From assembly GCA_937902115.1 (NCBI GenBank), contig CALGSR010000241.1:1-10607 (forward strand): a stretch of 10,607 nt of DNA. Direction: 5' to 3'. Shown in pieces: positions 1 through 5,768 of the stretch. The position numbers and the translations under genes were made by a program. Below the pieces are notes generated by a model that was given only the letters and a program-made list of their open reading frames with translations, ran no database searches and was not told where the DNA came from. Origin of the DNA: an uncultured Bacillus sp. Its GTDB lineage: Bacteria; Bacillota; Bacilli; Bacillales; Cytobacillaceae. Positions within the stretch are counted from its first letter, which is position 1; the number at the start of each line of letters is the position of its first letter.

Positions 1-63
1 GGTATCTAATCTGAATCTATTTTATCATTTACGCAAGACGAATGCACGTTCTTATAATAGCCA

Positions 64-116
64 TAAAAAACAGTCTTTCCTTTTCACATCAAAAATAGAC
101 GCAAAAGGAAAGACTG
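64..116 (-). terminator. Rho-independent terminator of yhaQ-yhaP
   Basis: A perfect 14-bp stem (CAGTCTTTCCTTTT at 71-84 pairing with AAAAGGAAAGACTG at 103-116) with an 18-nt loop. Read on the minus strand it is followed by a T-run (A-run at 64-70 on the plus strand). It lies about 30 nt past the yhaP stop codon and should end the yhaQ-yhaP transcript. The sequence between 1 and 63 shows no gene. Confidence 0.9.
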
Positions 117-146
117 CTTCCGAAAAGGACAATACTTTATTCATTC

Positions 147-1400
147 TTATTCATCTTTTGTCAGCTGCAATGCCTTTTTAATATCTTTAAATGAATTGGA
201 TTTTCCGTACATTAGCACACCGCCTTTGTAGACCCTTGCACCAAAAATAGCAAGCACGACAATCGACACAATTAAAATTACAATTCCCAGAATTGGCTCC
301 CACACTGGCAAAGTAAGCATCCCTACCCGCATAAACATCAGCATTGGGGTAAAAAAGGGAATATACGATGTAATCGTAATAAAGGCCGTATCCGGCTGAT
401 TTAAACCAAACAGCGCAATCATAAACCCCGCAACCACAACAAAAGTCATCGGAGTGATCATTTGTTGTACATCCTCTATTCTACTGACAAGCGACCCAAG
501 AAGGGCTGCGAGCGTCGCATAAAGAAAATAACCGAGAATAAAGAAGATGACGGCATAAATAATCGTTGCCAACGGGATATTTTGAAAACCGAGAAATTCA
601 AAAAATCCGCCTTCCATCGATTCAAGATTTCGTTTCACGAAGTAATAGCCGACTCCTAAGAGGAAAACAAGCTGTGTTAAACTCAACAAACCGATACCAA
701 GGACTTTCCCAAACATTTGCTTAATTGGTGAGACACTGGAAATTAGGATTTCCATCACTCGGGAGGATTTTTCCGTCGCAACCTCCATTGCAATCATATT
801 CGCATACATGATGACGGCAAAATAAATCACAAACAATAGCACATAGACAAGACCTCGGGCTTCACTTAATTCTTCCTGAGTTTTCGCATTATCCTTCAAA
901 GCCACTCTTTCAAAGACAGGAGGCTCATAAATACTTGCTAATTGCTCAGGCGTTAACTGTAATTTGGAAGCTGCCAGCTGTACCTTTATTTGCCCAACTG
1001 CCGATTCTAATGCGCCTGGCAACGCAAAATCTGCGACATTTAATGATTTATATTCAGCAGATGGGAGCTGATTTTGGTCATAATTAAGAATCAGCACTCC
1101 TTCATACTGTTCAGCCAATACCCCTTCTTCTGCTTCTTGTAATGTCTCCGTATATTTAATAATTTCAATCTCTTGATTGATCGTTTTCATTTGCGTTTCA
1201 AATAATGGAAATAATTCACCGGATTCATCGATCACGACAATTTTTTCAGTTTGGTCATCCTTGCTAAAAAACTCGATAATATTCGTCATATTCGTTAAAG
1301 CAATAAAGATAAGTGTCGTAATAATGGTCGTTAATATAAAAGATTTCGTTTTTAATTTACTGACATATGTATGGAACAGGATTGTCCAAAAGCTACTCAT
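147..1400 (-). CDS. yhaP: YhaP: NatB-like ABC-2 family exporter permease
   Basis: Membrane subunit of an ABC exporter, paired with the YhaQ ATPase; the family includes NatB (Na+ export) but the substrate of YhaP is not established. The 417-aa product has the ABC-2 (ABC2_membrane_3) layout: one N-terminal membrane helix at about residues 18-39, a large hydrophilic extracytoplasmic domain at about 45-175, then a block of hydrophobic helices from about 184 to 395. The cytoplasmic signature EVATEKSSRVMEILISS lies at about 207-223, as in NatB/YhaP proteins. I chose the ATG at 1398-1400, which matches the family start MSSFW and overlaps the 3' end of yhaQ by 8 nt, so translation is probably coupled. 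A GTG 9 nt upstream is possible but less likely. The length agrees with B. subtilis YhaP (about 419 aa). The permease is intact although its partner ATPase gene is frameshifted. Confidence 0.93.
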   Translation of the reverse strand: MSSFWTILFHTYVSKLKTKSFILTTIITTLIFIALTNMTNIIEFFSKDDQTEKIVVIDESGELFPLFETQMKTINQEIEIIKYTETLQEAEEGVLAEQYEGVLILNYDQNQLPSAEYKSLNVADFALPGALESAVGQIKVQLAASKLQLTPEQLASIYEPPVFERVALKDNAKTQEELSEARGLVYVLLFVIYFAVIMYANMIAMEVATEKSSRVMEILISSVSPIKQMFGKVLGIGLLSLTQLVFLLGVGYYFVKRNLESMEGGFFEFLGFQNIPLATIIYAVIFFILGYFLYATLAALLGSLVSRIEDVQQMITPMTFVVVAGFMIALFGLNQPDTAFITITSYIPFFTPMLMFMRVGMLTLPVWEPILGIVILIVSIVVLAIFGARVYKGGVLMYGKSNSFKDIKKALQLTKDE

Positions 1401-2285
1401 ATGAAGCACCTACTTTCTCAATAAAGATATCATTCAAGGATGGTTCCTCCAGTTCAAATCTGGAAATAAACCCCTTGTCAACAATACTTTTTAAGATTTT
1501 TCCAGCAACGGCTTCCTCATTTATCTGTAAAACAATGCCTTCAGCTGTTCTTCTACCATGAGTAACTCCTGGGAAGCGAAGTATTTCATCCAATGCAAAA
1601 TCGGCATGGATCACTAAATTCTTTCTCCCATATGCCCGTTTAATATCCTTTAAAGCCCCTTGCACGACCGGTTTTCCCTTATGTAAGATGCAAAGATGCT
1701 CACACATCTCCTCAACATGGTCCATCCGGTGGCTTGAAAAGACAATGGTTGTACCATTTTCTTTCAACTCCAGTACGGCAGCCTTTAATAATTCACCGGG
1801 TCCAGTCCACTAAATGGTTCATCCAAGATTAAAAGCTTTGGTTTATGAATCACAGCTGCGATAAATTGAATTTTTTGCTGATTTCCTTTTGAAAGCTCCT
1901 CAACCTTTTTTGCGGCATATTCAGGAACTTTAAAGCGCTCCAGCCAATAATCTAATTCTTTTAACACTTCTTTTTTCGGCATCCCGCGAAGCTTTGCCAA
2001 ATAAACCATTTGCTCATTCACTTTCAGTTTTGGATATAAGCCCCTTTCTTCAGGCAAATAGCCAATGATTGGGCTTATTGAATAATTAACAGGCTTTCCA
2101 TCCCAGGTAACGATTCCATCGCTTGGATTCAAAAGTCCAAGAATCATGCGAAATGTCGTCGTTTTTCCGGCTCCATTCGCCCCAAGAAACCCAAAAATCT
2201 CTTTTTCAGGAATCTTTAATGAGAGGTGATCGACAGCCATAAAGCTGCCAAAACGTTTTGTTACTTCTTTCAATTCTAAAACCAT
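1393..2285 (-). pseudogene. yhaQ: Frameshifted YhaQ: NatA-like ABC transporter ATP-binding protein
   Basis: ATP-binding subunit that would energise YhaP. The first part (ATG at 2285, after a GGAGGAGG ribosome site) reads MVLELKEVTKRFG and carries Walker A GANGAGKTT (about residues 35-43), the signature LSKGNQQK, Walker B LLILDEP and the D-loop SGLDPVN. It then hits a TAA at 1785-1787. The rest continues in another frame from about 1790: LLKAAVLELKENGTT, the H-switch SSHRM and the usual C-terminal domain, ending at 1393 inside the start of yhaP. Together they make one normal NatA/YhaQ protein of about 297 aa missing about two residues plus the shift. No slippery heptamer suggests programmed frameshifting. 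A 5' product would end right after the D-loop, without the H-loop histidine, so it should be inactive. A sequencing or assembly error is the main alternative. Confidence 0.85.
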
Positions 2286-2354
2286 TTTCAGCCTCCTCCT
2301 TCGCATTATTTCATACGATTCAAATGGAAAAGGGATTCAATGTTTTCGAAAAAA

Positions 2355-2379
2355 TCGTATAATATACTTCGATATACGA
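2355..2379. repeat. Inverted repeat upstream of yhaQ, possible operator
   Basis: TCGTATA (2355-2361) and TATACGA (2373-2379) form perfect 7-bp arms around an 11-nt centre, 70-95 nt before the yhaQ start. The location and symmetry fit a repressor binding site in the yhaQP promoter region, but I recognise no known consensus. The AT-rich makeup makes chance symmetry fairly likely. Confidence 0.3.
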
Positions 2380-2422
2380 AAATGCAGGGTAAAATTGGAG
2401 TTTTCACATAAAGTAGACAAAT

Positions 2423-2479
2423 AAAAAAAAGAGACTGCTGTCGGAAGATGACATTCTCACTCCAGTACAGCAAGCCTCT
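2423..2479 (-). terminator. Rho-independent terminator of the small 2484-2593 unit
   Basis: On the minus strand a GC-containing stem of about 12 bp, with one bulged T and one wobble (arms 2467-2479 and 2430-2441), is followed by a run of eight T (A-run 2423-2430). It starts only 5 nt past the stop codon of the small ORF, so it closes a very short transcript. It also isolates yhaQ from anything transcribed upstream. Confidence 0.85.
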
Positions 2480-2483
2480 CGTG

Positions 2484-2593
2484 CTATTTATTTTGAGCAA
2501 AGATTTCTCCAAGCATCTGAATTTTTTTGTCCGTATAATGTTCAGTGGACGGATGAAACGTTCATCTTCTAATCCTAATACTGATATATACAA
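2484..2593 (-). pseudogene. Tiny ORF of about 36 codons with a frame disruption, function unknown
   Basis: I do not recognise this gene. A TTG start (2591-2593) lies 7 nt after AAGGTG (2601-2606) and opens MYISVLGLEDERFIRP. In the next frame the sequence reads EHYTDKKIQMLGEIFAQNK and stops with TAG at 2484-2486, just before a strong terminator. The two pieces abut, and one extra nucleotide near 2545-2550 would join them into a protein of about 36 aa. The uninterrupted first frame would instead run straight through the terminator hairpin, which is not gene-like. The unit has its own promoter and terminator, so it is either a recently broken small-protein gene, an error in the sequence, or a small RNA whose coding look is accidental. 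Confidence 0.4.
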
Positions 2594-2625
2594 ACTAAAT
2601 CACCTTTTCAATTTGAACTTATTAT

Positions 2626-2654
2626 AGTGTACAAAATCCGTATGTATCGGTCAA
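2626..2654 (-). promoter_or_regulatory. Sigma-A-like promoter of the small 2484-2593 unit
   Basis: On the minus strand, -35 TTGACC (2649-2654) and -10 TACACT (2626-2631) are spaced by 17 nt; an overlapping TATAAT (2621-2626) sits just after with a less usual 22-nt spacing. Transcription would start about 20 nt before the ribosome site of the small ORF. The unit between this promoter and the terminator at 2423 is only about 200 nt. Confidence 0.6.
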
Positions 2655-2692
2655 TTAAGCAGTAATGAAACCGTTAAAAACCCTTAAAAGGC

Positions 2693-2732
2693 AAAAAAGC
2701 CCGGAAATGGATAAGGATCCATCCGAAGCTTT
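2693..2732 (-). terminator. Terminator downstream of yhaX
   Basis: On the minus strand an imperfect hairpin (core ATGGAT/ATCCAT with loop CCTT, extended by CGG/CCG and AAAGC/GCTTT with bulges) ends in a run of six T. It lies about 10 nt past the yhaX stop codon, the expected place for its terminator. Confidence 0.7.
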
Positions 2733-2742
2733 CAATTTTCTC

Positions 2743-3609
2743 TTATTTGATGATGTTCATTTTTTTTAAAAACTTAATCGGCTGCTGCTTACGGAAATGT
2801 TCCTTGACCATATAGGCAACCCCTTGTTGGTTTTGCGAACGGGTTACCCAGTCTGCAGCTCTTTTTACGTCGATTGATGCATTCCCCATAGCTACTCCGA
2901 GACCTGAACCTTCAATCATTTCAATATCATCATAATCATCGCCGATACAGACGATTTGATTTTTTGCGATGCCGAGTCTCCCTGCTAAATACAGCAAACC
3001 ACTCCATTTTGAAACATTTGCAGGGACAATATTTAAGCGAAAGTCATTTATTTTAAGACATTCGACTTCATGATACATATTTTCAATTGCTTCTTGTACA
3101 TCAGTCAAATCTTCCTTATTTTCAAAATAAACCTCTATCGCTAACGGATTTGCCGGTTCATCTACGATCGTATCACCTATCGAGTCTACAAATTGTTGAG
3201 AATAGAATATCGGATCATTTGAAGTAAATACAGTCTTAGCGAGCAAATTATGTTGCAGTTTATATTTGTTTGCAAGGGAGAAATTTTCATGTACGAGCCG
3301 AATTTGGCAAGAAAACCCTTCAAGAAGTCGAACAATTTCATATGTCATTTGGTTATCAAGCTTTTTCTCATATGCAGGTTTCCCTGCTTCCTTTGCAATA
3401 TATCCTCCTCCATGGGAAATAAGAAGTGAATTCAGTTTCAACACCTTTGCCACTTTACTTGCGGAAGCAAATGTCCGCGATGTTACGAGAGTGACATAGA
3501 TTCCTTTTTGCTGAACATAGTCGATCGCTTCCTTCGTTGCTTTATGAATTCTTCCATTTGTATGCAAGAGCGTTCCATCAATATTGATGGCAAGCATTCG
3601 GTAAATCAT
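2743..3609 (-). CDS. yhaX: YhaX: Cof-type HAD-superfamily protein lacking the nucleophile Asp
   Basis: 288 aa, the length I recall for B. subtilis YhaX, which I recall as a sporulation-associated member of the Cof/HAD-IIB phosphatase family. Motif I reads INIDGTLL (residues 8-15): Asn9 stands where active HAD phosphatases have the nucleophilic Asp, while the acid/base Asp11 is kept. Motif II is the TLVTSR stretch (about 40-45), motif III the Lys in VSKWSGL (about 200), and motif IV GDDYDDIEM (about 223-231), with Asp for the usual Asn in GDxxND. The mid-region cap fits the alpha/beta type of Cof proteins. The start ATG at 3607-3609 follows AGGGGG by 8 nt. It is a single-gene unit with terminators on both sides. 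The fold call is firm, but phosphatase activity is doubtful. Confidence 0.92.
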   Translation of the reverse strand: MIYRMLAINIDGTLLHTNGRIHKATKEAIDYVQQKGIYVTLVTSRTFASASKVAKVLKLNSLLISHGGGYIAKEAGKPAYEKKLDNQMTYEIVRLLEGFSCQIRLVHENFSLANKYKLQHNLLAKTVFTSNDPIFYSQQFVDSIGDTIVDEPANPLAIEVYFENKEDLTDVQEAIENMYHEVECLKINDFRLNIVPANVSKWSGLLYLAGRLGIAKNQIVCIGDDYDDIEMIEGSGLGVAMGNASIDVKRAADWVTRSQNQQGVAYMVKEHFRKQQPIKFLKKMNIIK

Positions 3610-3729
3610 TCTATTTGCCCCCTAATCTCGGTGTAGTTAATCCCCTACACTAGTTTTATGAAACAAAATTAGCGAATAGAACCTACCTATTTTTACCACT
3701 TAACTATCCTGTTCGCAGCAATTTCTAAA

Positions 3730-3759
3730 ATGAAAAAGACCTTGTTAAAAAGGTCTTTT
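3730..3759 (-). terminator. Terminator of yheA
   Basis: A perfect 10-bp stem, AAAAGACCTT (3734-3743) with AAGGTCTTTT (3750-3759), and a 6-nt loop. On the minus strand the descending arm ends in a T-rich stretch. It lies 13 nt past the yheA stop and separates yheA from yhaX. Confidence 0.85.
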
Positions 3760-3772
3760 CCCCATCATCTTT

Positions 3773-4129
3773 TTATTGTTCCAACATTGGGCCATAGAGC
3801 TCTTCAAGCGGTTTAAGGATGATTTTATTTAATTCTGCAATAATCATACTCATTCGCTGTTCAGCTTCCATCAACTGCGAAATTTTCGTGTGCTGTTGAA
3901 CAAGGGCCACAACCTGCTGTGCTTGCTCTACTTCCTGCTGACTAATTTCCTGCCCCATCATTTGCTTTTGCTGCAGCTGAATCTGCATATTGCGAAAGTT
4001 TTCAAACATTTGCTTAGCAGACGGATCAGCATTCACTTGATCATATAATCCCTTTAACGTTTTATATTCATCGCTATTCCGTATCGTTCTTTCCATTTCA
4101 TAAGCACCATCGTGTAAATTCACAGCCAC
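3773..4129 (-). CDS. yheA: YheA: YlbF/YmcA-family protein
   Basis: A small helical protein of the YlbF/YmcA family (DUF964). YlbF and YmcA are subunits of the Y-complex that works with RNase Y; YheA is a paralog whose role is not settled. I chose the GTG at 4127-4129, 9 nt after GGGAG, giving 118 aa beginning MAVNLHDGAYEMERTIR, which fits the family start and the usual length (about 117 aa). A longer reading from 4183 has no support. Typical features are the charged helix with YKTLKGLYDQVNADPSAKQMFENFR, then a Gln-rich helix (QLQQKQMMGQEISQQEVEQ) and the conserved end KPLEELYGP. It is probably cytosolic, with a coiled-coil tendency and no membrane segment. It is monocistronic, divergent from the small gene at 4322, with its terminator at 3730-3759. 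Confidence 0.92.
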   Translation of the reverse strand: MAVNLHDGAYEMERTIRNSDEYKTLKGLYDQVNADPSAKQMFENFRNMQIQLQQKQMMGQEISQQEVEQAQQVVALVQQHTKISQLMEAEQRMSMIIAELNKIILKPLEELYGPMLEQ

Positions 4130-4321
4130 AAGTAAACACTCCCTTTTATATTTTACATAACTGTACCAAACATTCAGTTCCATTACTATTATTAACCAAT
4201 TGCCCTCTTCAATTTATGCAAAAAAGAATTTCATAATTCCCTAAAATTTTACTTAAGATTGTATGACTTTGTACTGAATGAGAGATTCTATCTAATATGC
4301 TTATGGAAAGGAGACTGACAA

Positions 4322-4489
4322 ATGACGGAAAAAGATTCGCAATATGAAGGTAGAGAGAAAGCGTTTATGGATGTTGACAGAATGATTAATGAAGGTCTAG
4401 CAGGGGGTCTTGTTTATAAGGCCGGTAAAAATCAGAATATCGAAGAAGCGCTGGACTTAATCAATGAAGCACCGCCAAATCAGAATTAA
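4322..4489 (+). CDS. Small acidic 55-aa protein, function unknown
   Basis: An uninterrupted 55-codon ORF with an excellent ribosome site AAAGGAG (4307-4313), 8 nt before the ATG, and a perfect terminator palindrome 8 nt past the stop. The product begins MTEKDSQYEGREKAFMDV and contains the motif MDVDRMINEGLAGG, then IEEALDLINEAPP near the end. It is acidic, soluble, and has no signal peptide or membrane segment. I believe related small proteins with a MDVDRMINEGL motif occur in Bacillus genomes, but I know no assigned function. It is transcribed alone, divergently from yheA and convergently with the zinc-ribbon gene. The coding call is strong despite the size. Confidence 0.8.
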   Translation: MTEKDSQYEGREKAFMDVDRMINEGLAGGLVYKAGKNQNIEEALDLINEAPPNQN

Positions 4490-4497
4490 ATTTCGGC

Positions 4498-4535
4498 AAA
4501 AGTGTCTGAATGGATCCATTCAGACACTTTTATTT
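4498..4535 (+). terminator. Perfect-palindrome terminator after the 55-aa gene
   Basis: A perfect 34-bp palindrome (4498-4531) centred on GGATCC (4512-4517), with AAAA and TTTT at its ends and a T-rich tail on the plus strand. It ends the 55-aa gene and may also work on the minus strand for the convergent zinc-ribbon gene. Confidence 0.85.
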
Positions 4536-4570
4536 TCTAATTAAGATAGCATACGGTTTCTTAATTCTTG

Positions 4571-4598
4571 CTAGTGTCCAGCTCCAGTACCCTTCCGC
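4571..4598. repeat. Possible relic of a dispersed Bacillus repeat
   Basis: The stretch beginning CTAGTGTCCAGCTCCAG resembles the start of a dispersed intergenic repeat I have seen in many Bacillus-type genomes (TAGTGTCCAGCTCCAGCGCC and onward). Here the match fades after about 17 nt, so it would be a truncated or decayed copy between two convergent genes. No second copy is visible in this window. The call rests on memory of the motif. Confidence 0.35.
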
Positions 4599-4604
4599 TA
4601 TTCT

Positions 4605-4847
4605 TTATTCCTTAAGCAAAAAAGTAATTTCATATCCGCAATGACTGCACTTCAAGAAATGTGGACATAACTGCTTCTCATGATCGTCGGGAATCCCGTC
4701 TTCAAGCTTCATTTGTTCAATTTGCATATATGGACTATAATCGTCATAAAAGTCCATAATTCTTCCTTTATCATCGATTGTCTTATTACATGAAGGGCAG
4801 CTTAAATTAAGCTGCTGAAATCCATTACATACCGGACAGATCCCCAT
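4605..4847 (-). CDS. Double zinc-ribbon protein of 80 aa, function unknown
   Basis: A small cysteine-rich protein with an N-terminal ribbon made of CPVC (Cys4, Cys7) and CPSC (Cys17, Cys20), and a C-terminal cluster CPHFLKCSHCG (Cys61, His63, Cys67, Cys70) that could bind a second metal. The middle is acidic (DFYDDYSPY). I chose the ATG at 4845-4847, 7 nt after the strong GAAGGAGG site (4855-4862); the adjacent TTG at 4850 would leave only 4 nt. There is no signal peptide, so it is probably cytosolic. It is isolated on the minus strand and converges with the 55-aa gene. Metal binding is inferred from the spacing, and no partner or pathway can be read from the context. Confidence 0.82.
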   Translation of the reverse strand: MGICPVCNGFQQLNLSCPSCNKTIDDKGRIMDFYDDYSPYMQIEQMKLEDGIPDDHEKQLCPHFLKCSHCGYEITFLLKE

Positions 4848-5128
4848 CAATACGCCTCCTTCAACCCATAAACAACATATGCAAGTTGCTAATATTTACC
4901 TCCCTCTATTCGTGCATAGCATTCAGGATTTTCACCATAATAGAGAGTACAAAGAGCAATACAGCAACAACTAAAATCCACTACAATAGTTTAACCTTAG
5001 CTGGAAAATTTATGAGGGATTCATTTTAAAAATTACGGACTATGCCTCGCTGCTTGATTTTTACAAAATCAATTTGGTTCAATTCCAAAATAGTCCACCA
5101 TAAAATTACTGAAGGAGAGTGCACATCA
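4848..5128. other. Intergenic region before the SASP gene
   Basis: About 280 nt between two divergent genes. It holds the upstream signals of the zinc-ribbon gene and of the SASP gene, including the inverted repeat at 5054-5072. I could not place a convincing sigma-G promoter (-10 CATNNTA with a proper -35). Short ORFs on the minus strand here lack ribosome sites. Confidence 0.5.
5054..5072. repeat. Inverted repeat upstream of the SASP gene
   Basis: TTGATTTT (5054-5061) and AAAATCAA (5065-5072) are perfect 8-bp arms around TAC, about 57 nt before the SASP start codon. It could be a binding site or a weak hairpin in the leader. AT-richness limits its significance. Confidence 0.3.
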
Positions 5129-5326
5129 ATGCCAAACAACAATTCAAACAATTTAGTAGTTCCAGGAGTACAACAAGCCCTAGACCAAATGAAATTTGAA
5201 ATCGCGAATGAGTTTGGTGTAAATCTGGGAGGAGAAACAACTTCCCGTGCGAACGGTTCAGTTGGAGGAGAAATCACAAAACGCCTTGTACAAATGGCTG
5301 AACAACAACTTGGCGGCATTCGATAA
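5129..5326 (+). CDS. Alpha/beta-type small acid-soluble spore protein
   Basis: A DNA-binding spore core protein that coats and protects forespore DNA and is degraded at germination by the GPR protease. The 65-aa product has both family blocks: KFEIANEFGV (residues 22-31), with the GPR cleavage point expected between Glu24 and Ile25, and GGETTSRANGSVGGEITKRL (34-53). The ATG at 5129 follows GAAGGAG (5111-5117); the longer reading from 5042 adds an N-terminus foreign to the family. The gene is monocistronic with a hairpin behind it. Its position near yheA and yhaX recalls sspB of B. subtilis, but spore formers carry several near-identical paralogs, so I give no symbol. Forespore (sigma-G) expression is expected from the family, not shown here. 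Confidence 0.96.
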   Translation: MPNNNSNNLVVPGVQQALDQMKFEIANEFGVNLGGETTSRANGSVGGEITKRLVQMAEQQLGGIR

Positions 5327-5366
5327 ACCAGTCGGTTCATTTAGGACAATTTAATAGTATATGGAA

Positions 5367-5395
5367 AGAACCCCCTAAAAGTTTTAGGGGGTTCT
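5367..5395. terminator. Hairpin terminator between convergent genes
   Basis: A 14-bp perfect inverted repeat (5367-5380 and 5382-5395) with a GC block CCCCC/GGGGG. The tail is only weakly T-rich on either strand. It lies between the SASP gene (plus) and the 29-aa ORF (minus) and can serve both. Confidence 0.7.
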
Positions 5396-5437
5396 CAAAA
5401 TGTTTACGGTTTCAAAACCAAATTCGCTCATTTAAAG

Positions 5438-5527
5438 TTAATCTCTTTGTTGAAGTAACGTACCTACAATATAATATCCGAGTACCATAATGCTCGCGAT
5501 TGCCAATGTTACTGCTAGTGATTCCAA
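5438..5527 (-). CDS. 29-aa single-pass membrane peptide, function unknown
   Basis: A 29-codon ORF on the minus strand starting with TTG (5525-5527), 8 nt after GGGGAGG within GAAGGGGAGGG (5535-5545). The product begins MESLAVTLAIASIMVLGYY, continues IVGTLL and ends QQRD. That is one hydrophobic helix (about residues 4-25) with a polar, charged C-terminus, the shape of small membrane subunits or regulators. The bd-oxidase accessory peptides CydX and CydS have this general shape, but I see no specific similarity, and cydA lies 4 kb away on the other strand. The hairpin at 5367-5395 can terminate it. The ribosome site and clean TM design favour a real gene, and its length explains why automatic calling would miss it. 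Confidence 0.6.
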   Translation of the reverse strand: MESLAVTLAIASIMVLGYYIVGTLLQQRD

Positions 5528-5752
5528 TTATTAGCCCTCCCCTTCAAAAACATTTTCACCACATACTACTATTTCAAAATTAACATAAATAAAAGGCTTT
5601 TTATTGCATCAATTCGTAATTTTTTGTGACAAATTTATGCTTTTTTATAACCTTTATCACTTTAAAACAGTCACTAATTAATTAAATTTTCCATTATTAC
5701 TATCTAAAAATACAATTAGACAGTTTTCTAGTATAGATAAAGTGCTTATATT
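5528..5752. other. AT-rich intergenic region between divergent genes
   Basis: About 225 nt, very AT-rich, between the 29-aa ORF (minus) and the manganese exporter gene (plus). It should contain the promoter of the 29-aa ORF, but I find no hexamer pair I would defend. No other ORF is supported. Confidence 0.5.
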
Positions 5753-5768
5753 TTTTCCCCAAGGAAAC
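5753..5768 (+). promoter_or_regulatory. Candidate MntR box upstream of the Mn2+ exporter gene
   Basis: TTTTCCCCAAGGAAAC matches the B. subtilis MntR site TTTGCCTTAAGGAAAC at 13 of 16 positions, with the AAGGAAAC half exact. In B. subtilis the Mn2+-bound regulator MntR activates the CDF exporter genes mneP and mneS. A possible -10 TATAGA (5815-5820) without a good -35 would place the box about 65 nt before the transcription start, a position that suits an activator. The match is by eye and the promoter is tentative. Confidence 0.5.

Noticed and set aside
1785..1800. Programmed ribosomal frameshift joining the two halves of yhaQ
   Set aside because: No slippery heptamer, no stimulatory structure obvious, and residues expected by the family are missing at the junction. 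A deletion explains it better.
2306..2593. 95-codon minus-strand reading frame upstream of yhaQ
   Set aside because: Its later part reads straight through a strong terminator hairpin and has no coding character. Only the first 16 codons belong to a plausible small ORF, described separately.
4879..4974. 31-codon plus-strand ORF beginning MQVANIYL
   Set aside because: No Shine-Dalgarno sequence precedes it and it overlaps the signals of neighbouring genes. It is probably accidental.
4889..4981. 30-codon minus-strand ORF starting GTG and rich in Cys (begins MDFSCCC)
   Set aside because: No ribosome site at usable distance, and an overlapping frame gives an equally protein-like hydrophobic stretch without a start. 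Neither can be preferred over chance.
5042..5128. N-terminal extension of the SASP reading frame
   Set aside because: No ribosome site at the upstream ATG. Family proteins start near MPNNN, where a good site exists.
5054..5128. Sigma-G promoter for the SASP gene
   Set aside because: A CATAAAA at 5099 is too close to the ribosome site, and no matching -35 is found. I would not annotate a promoter on that.
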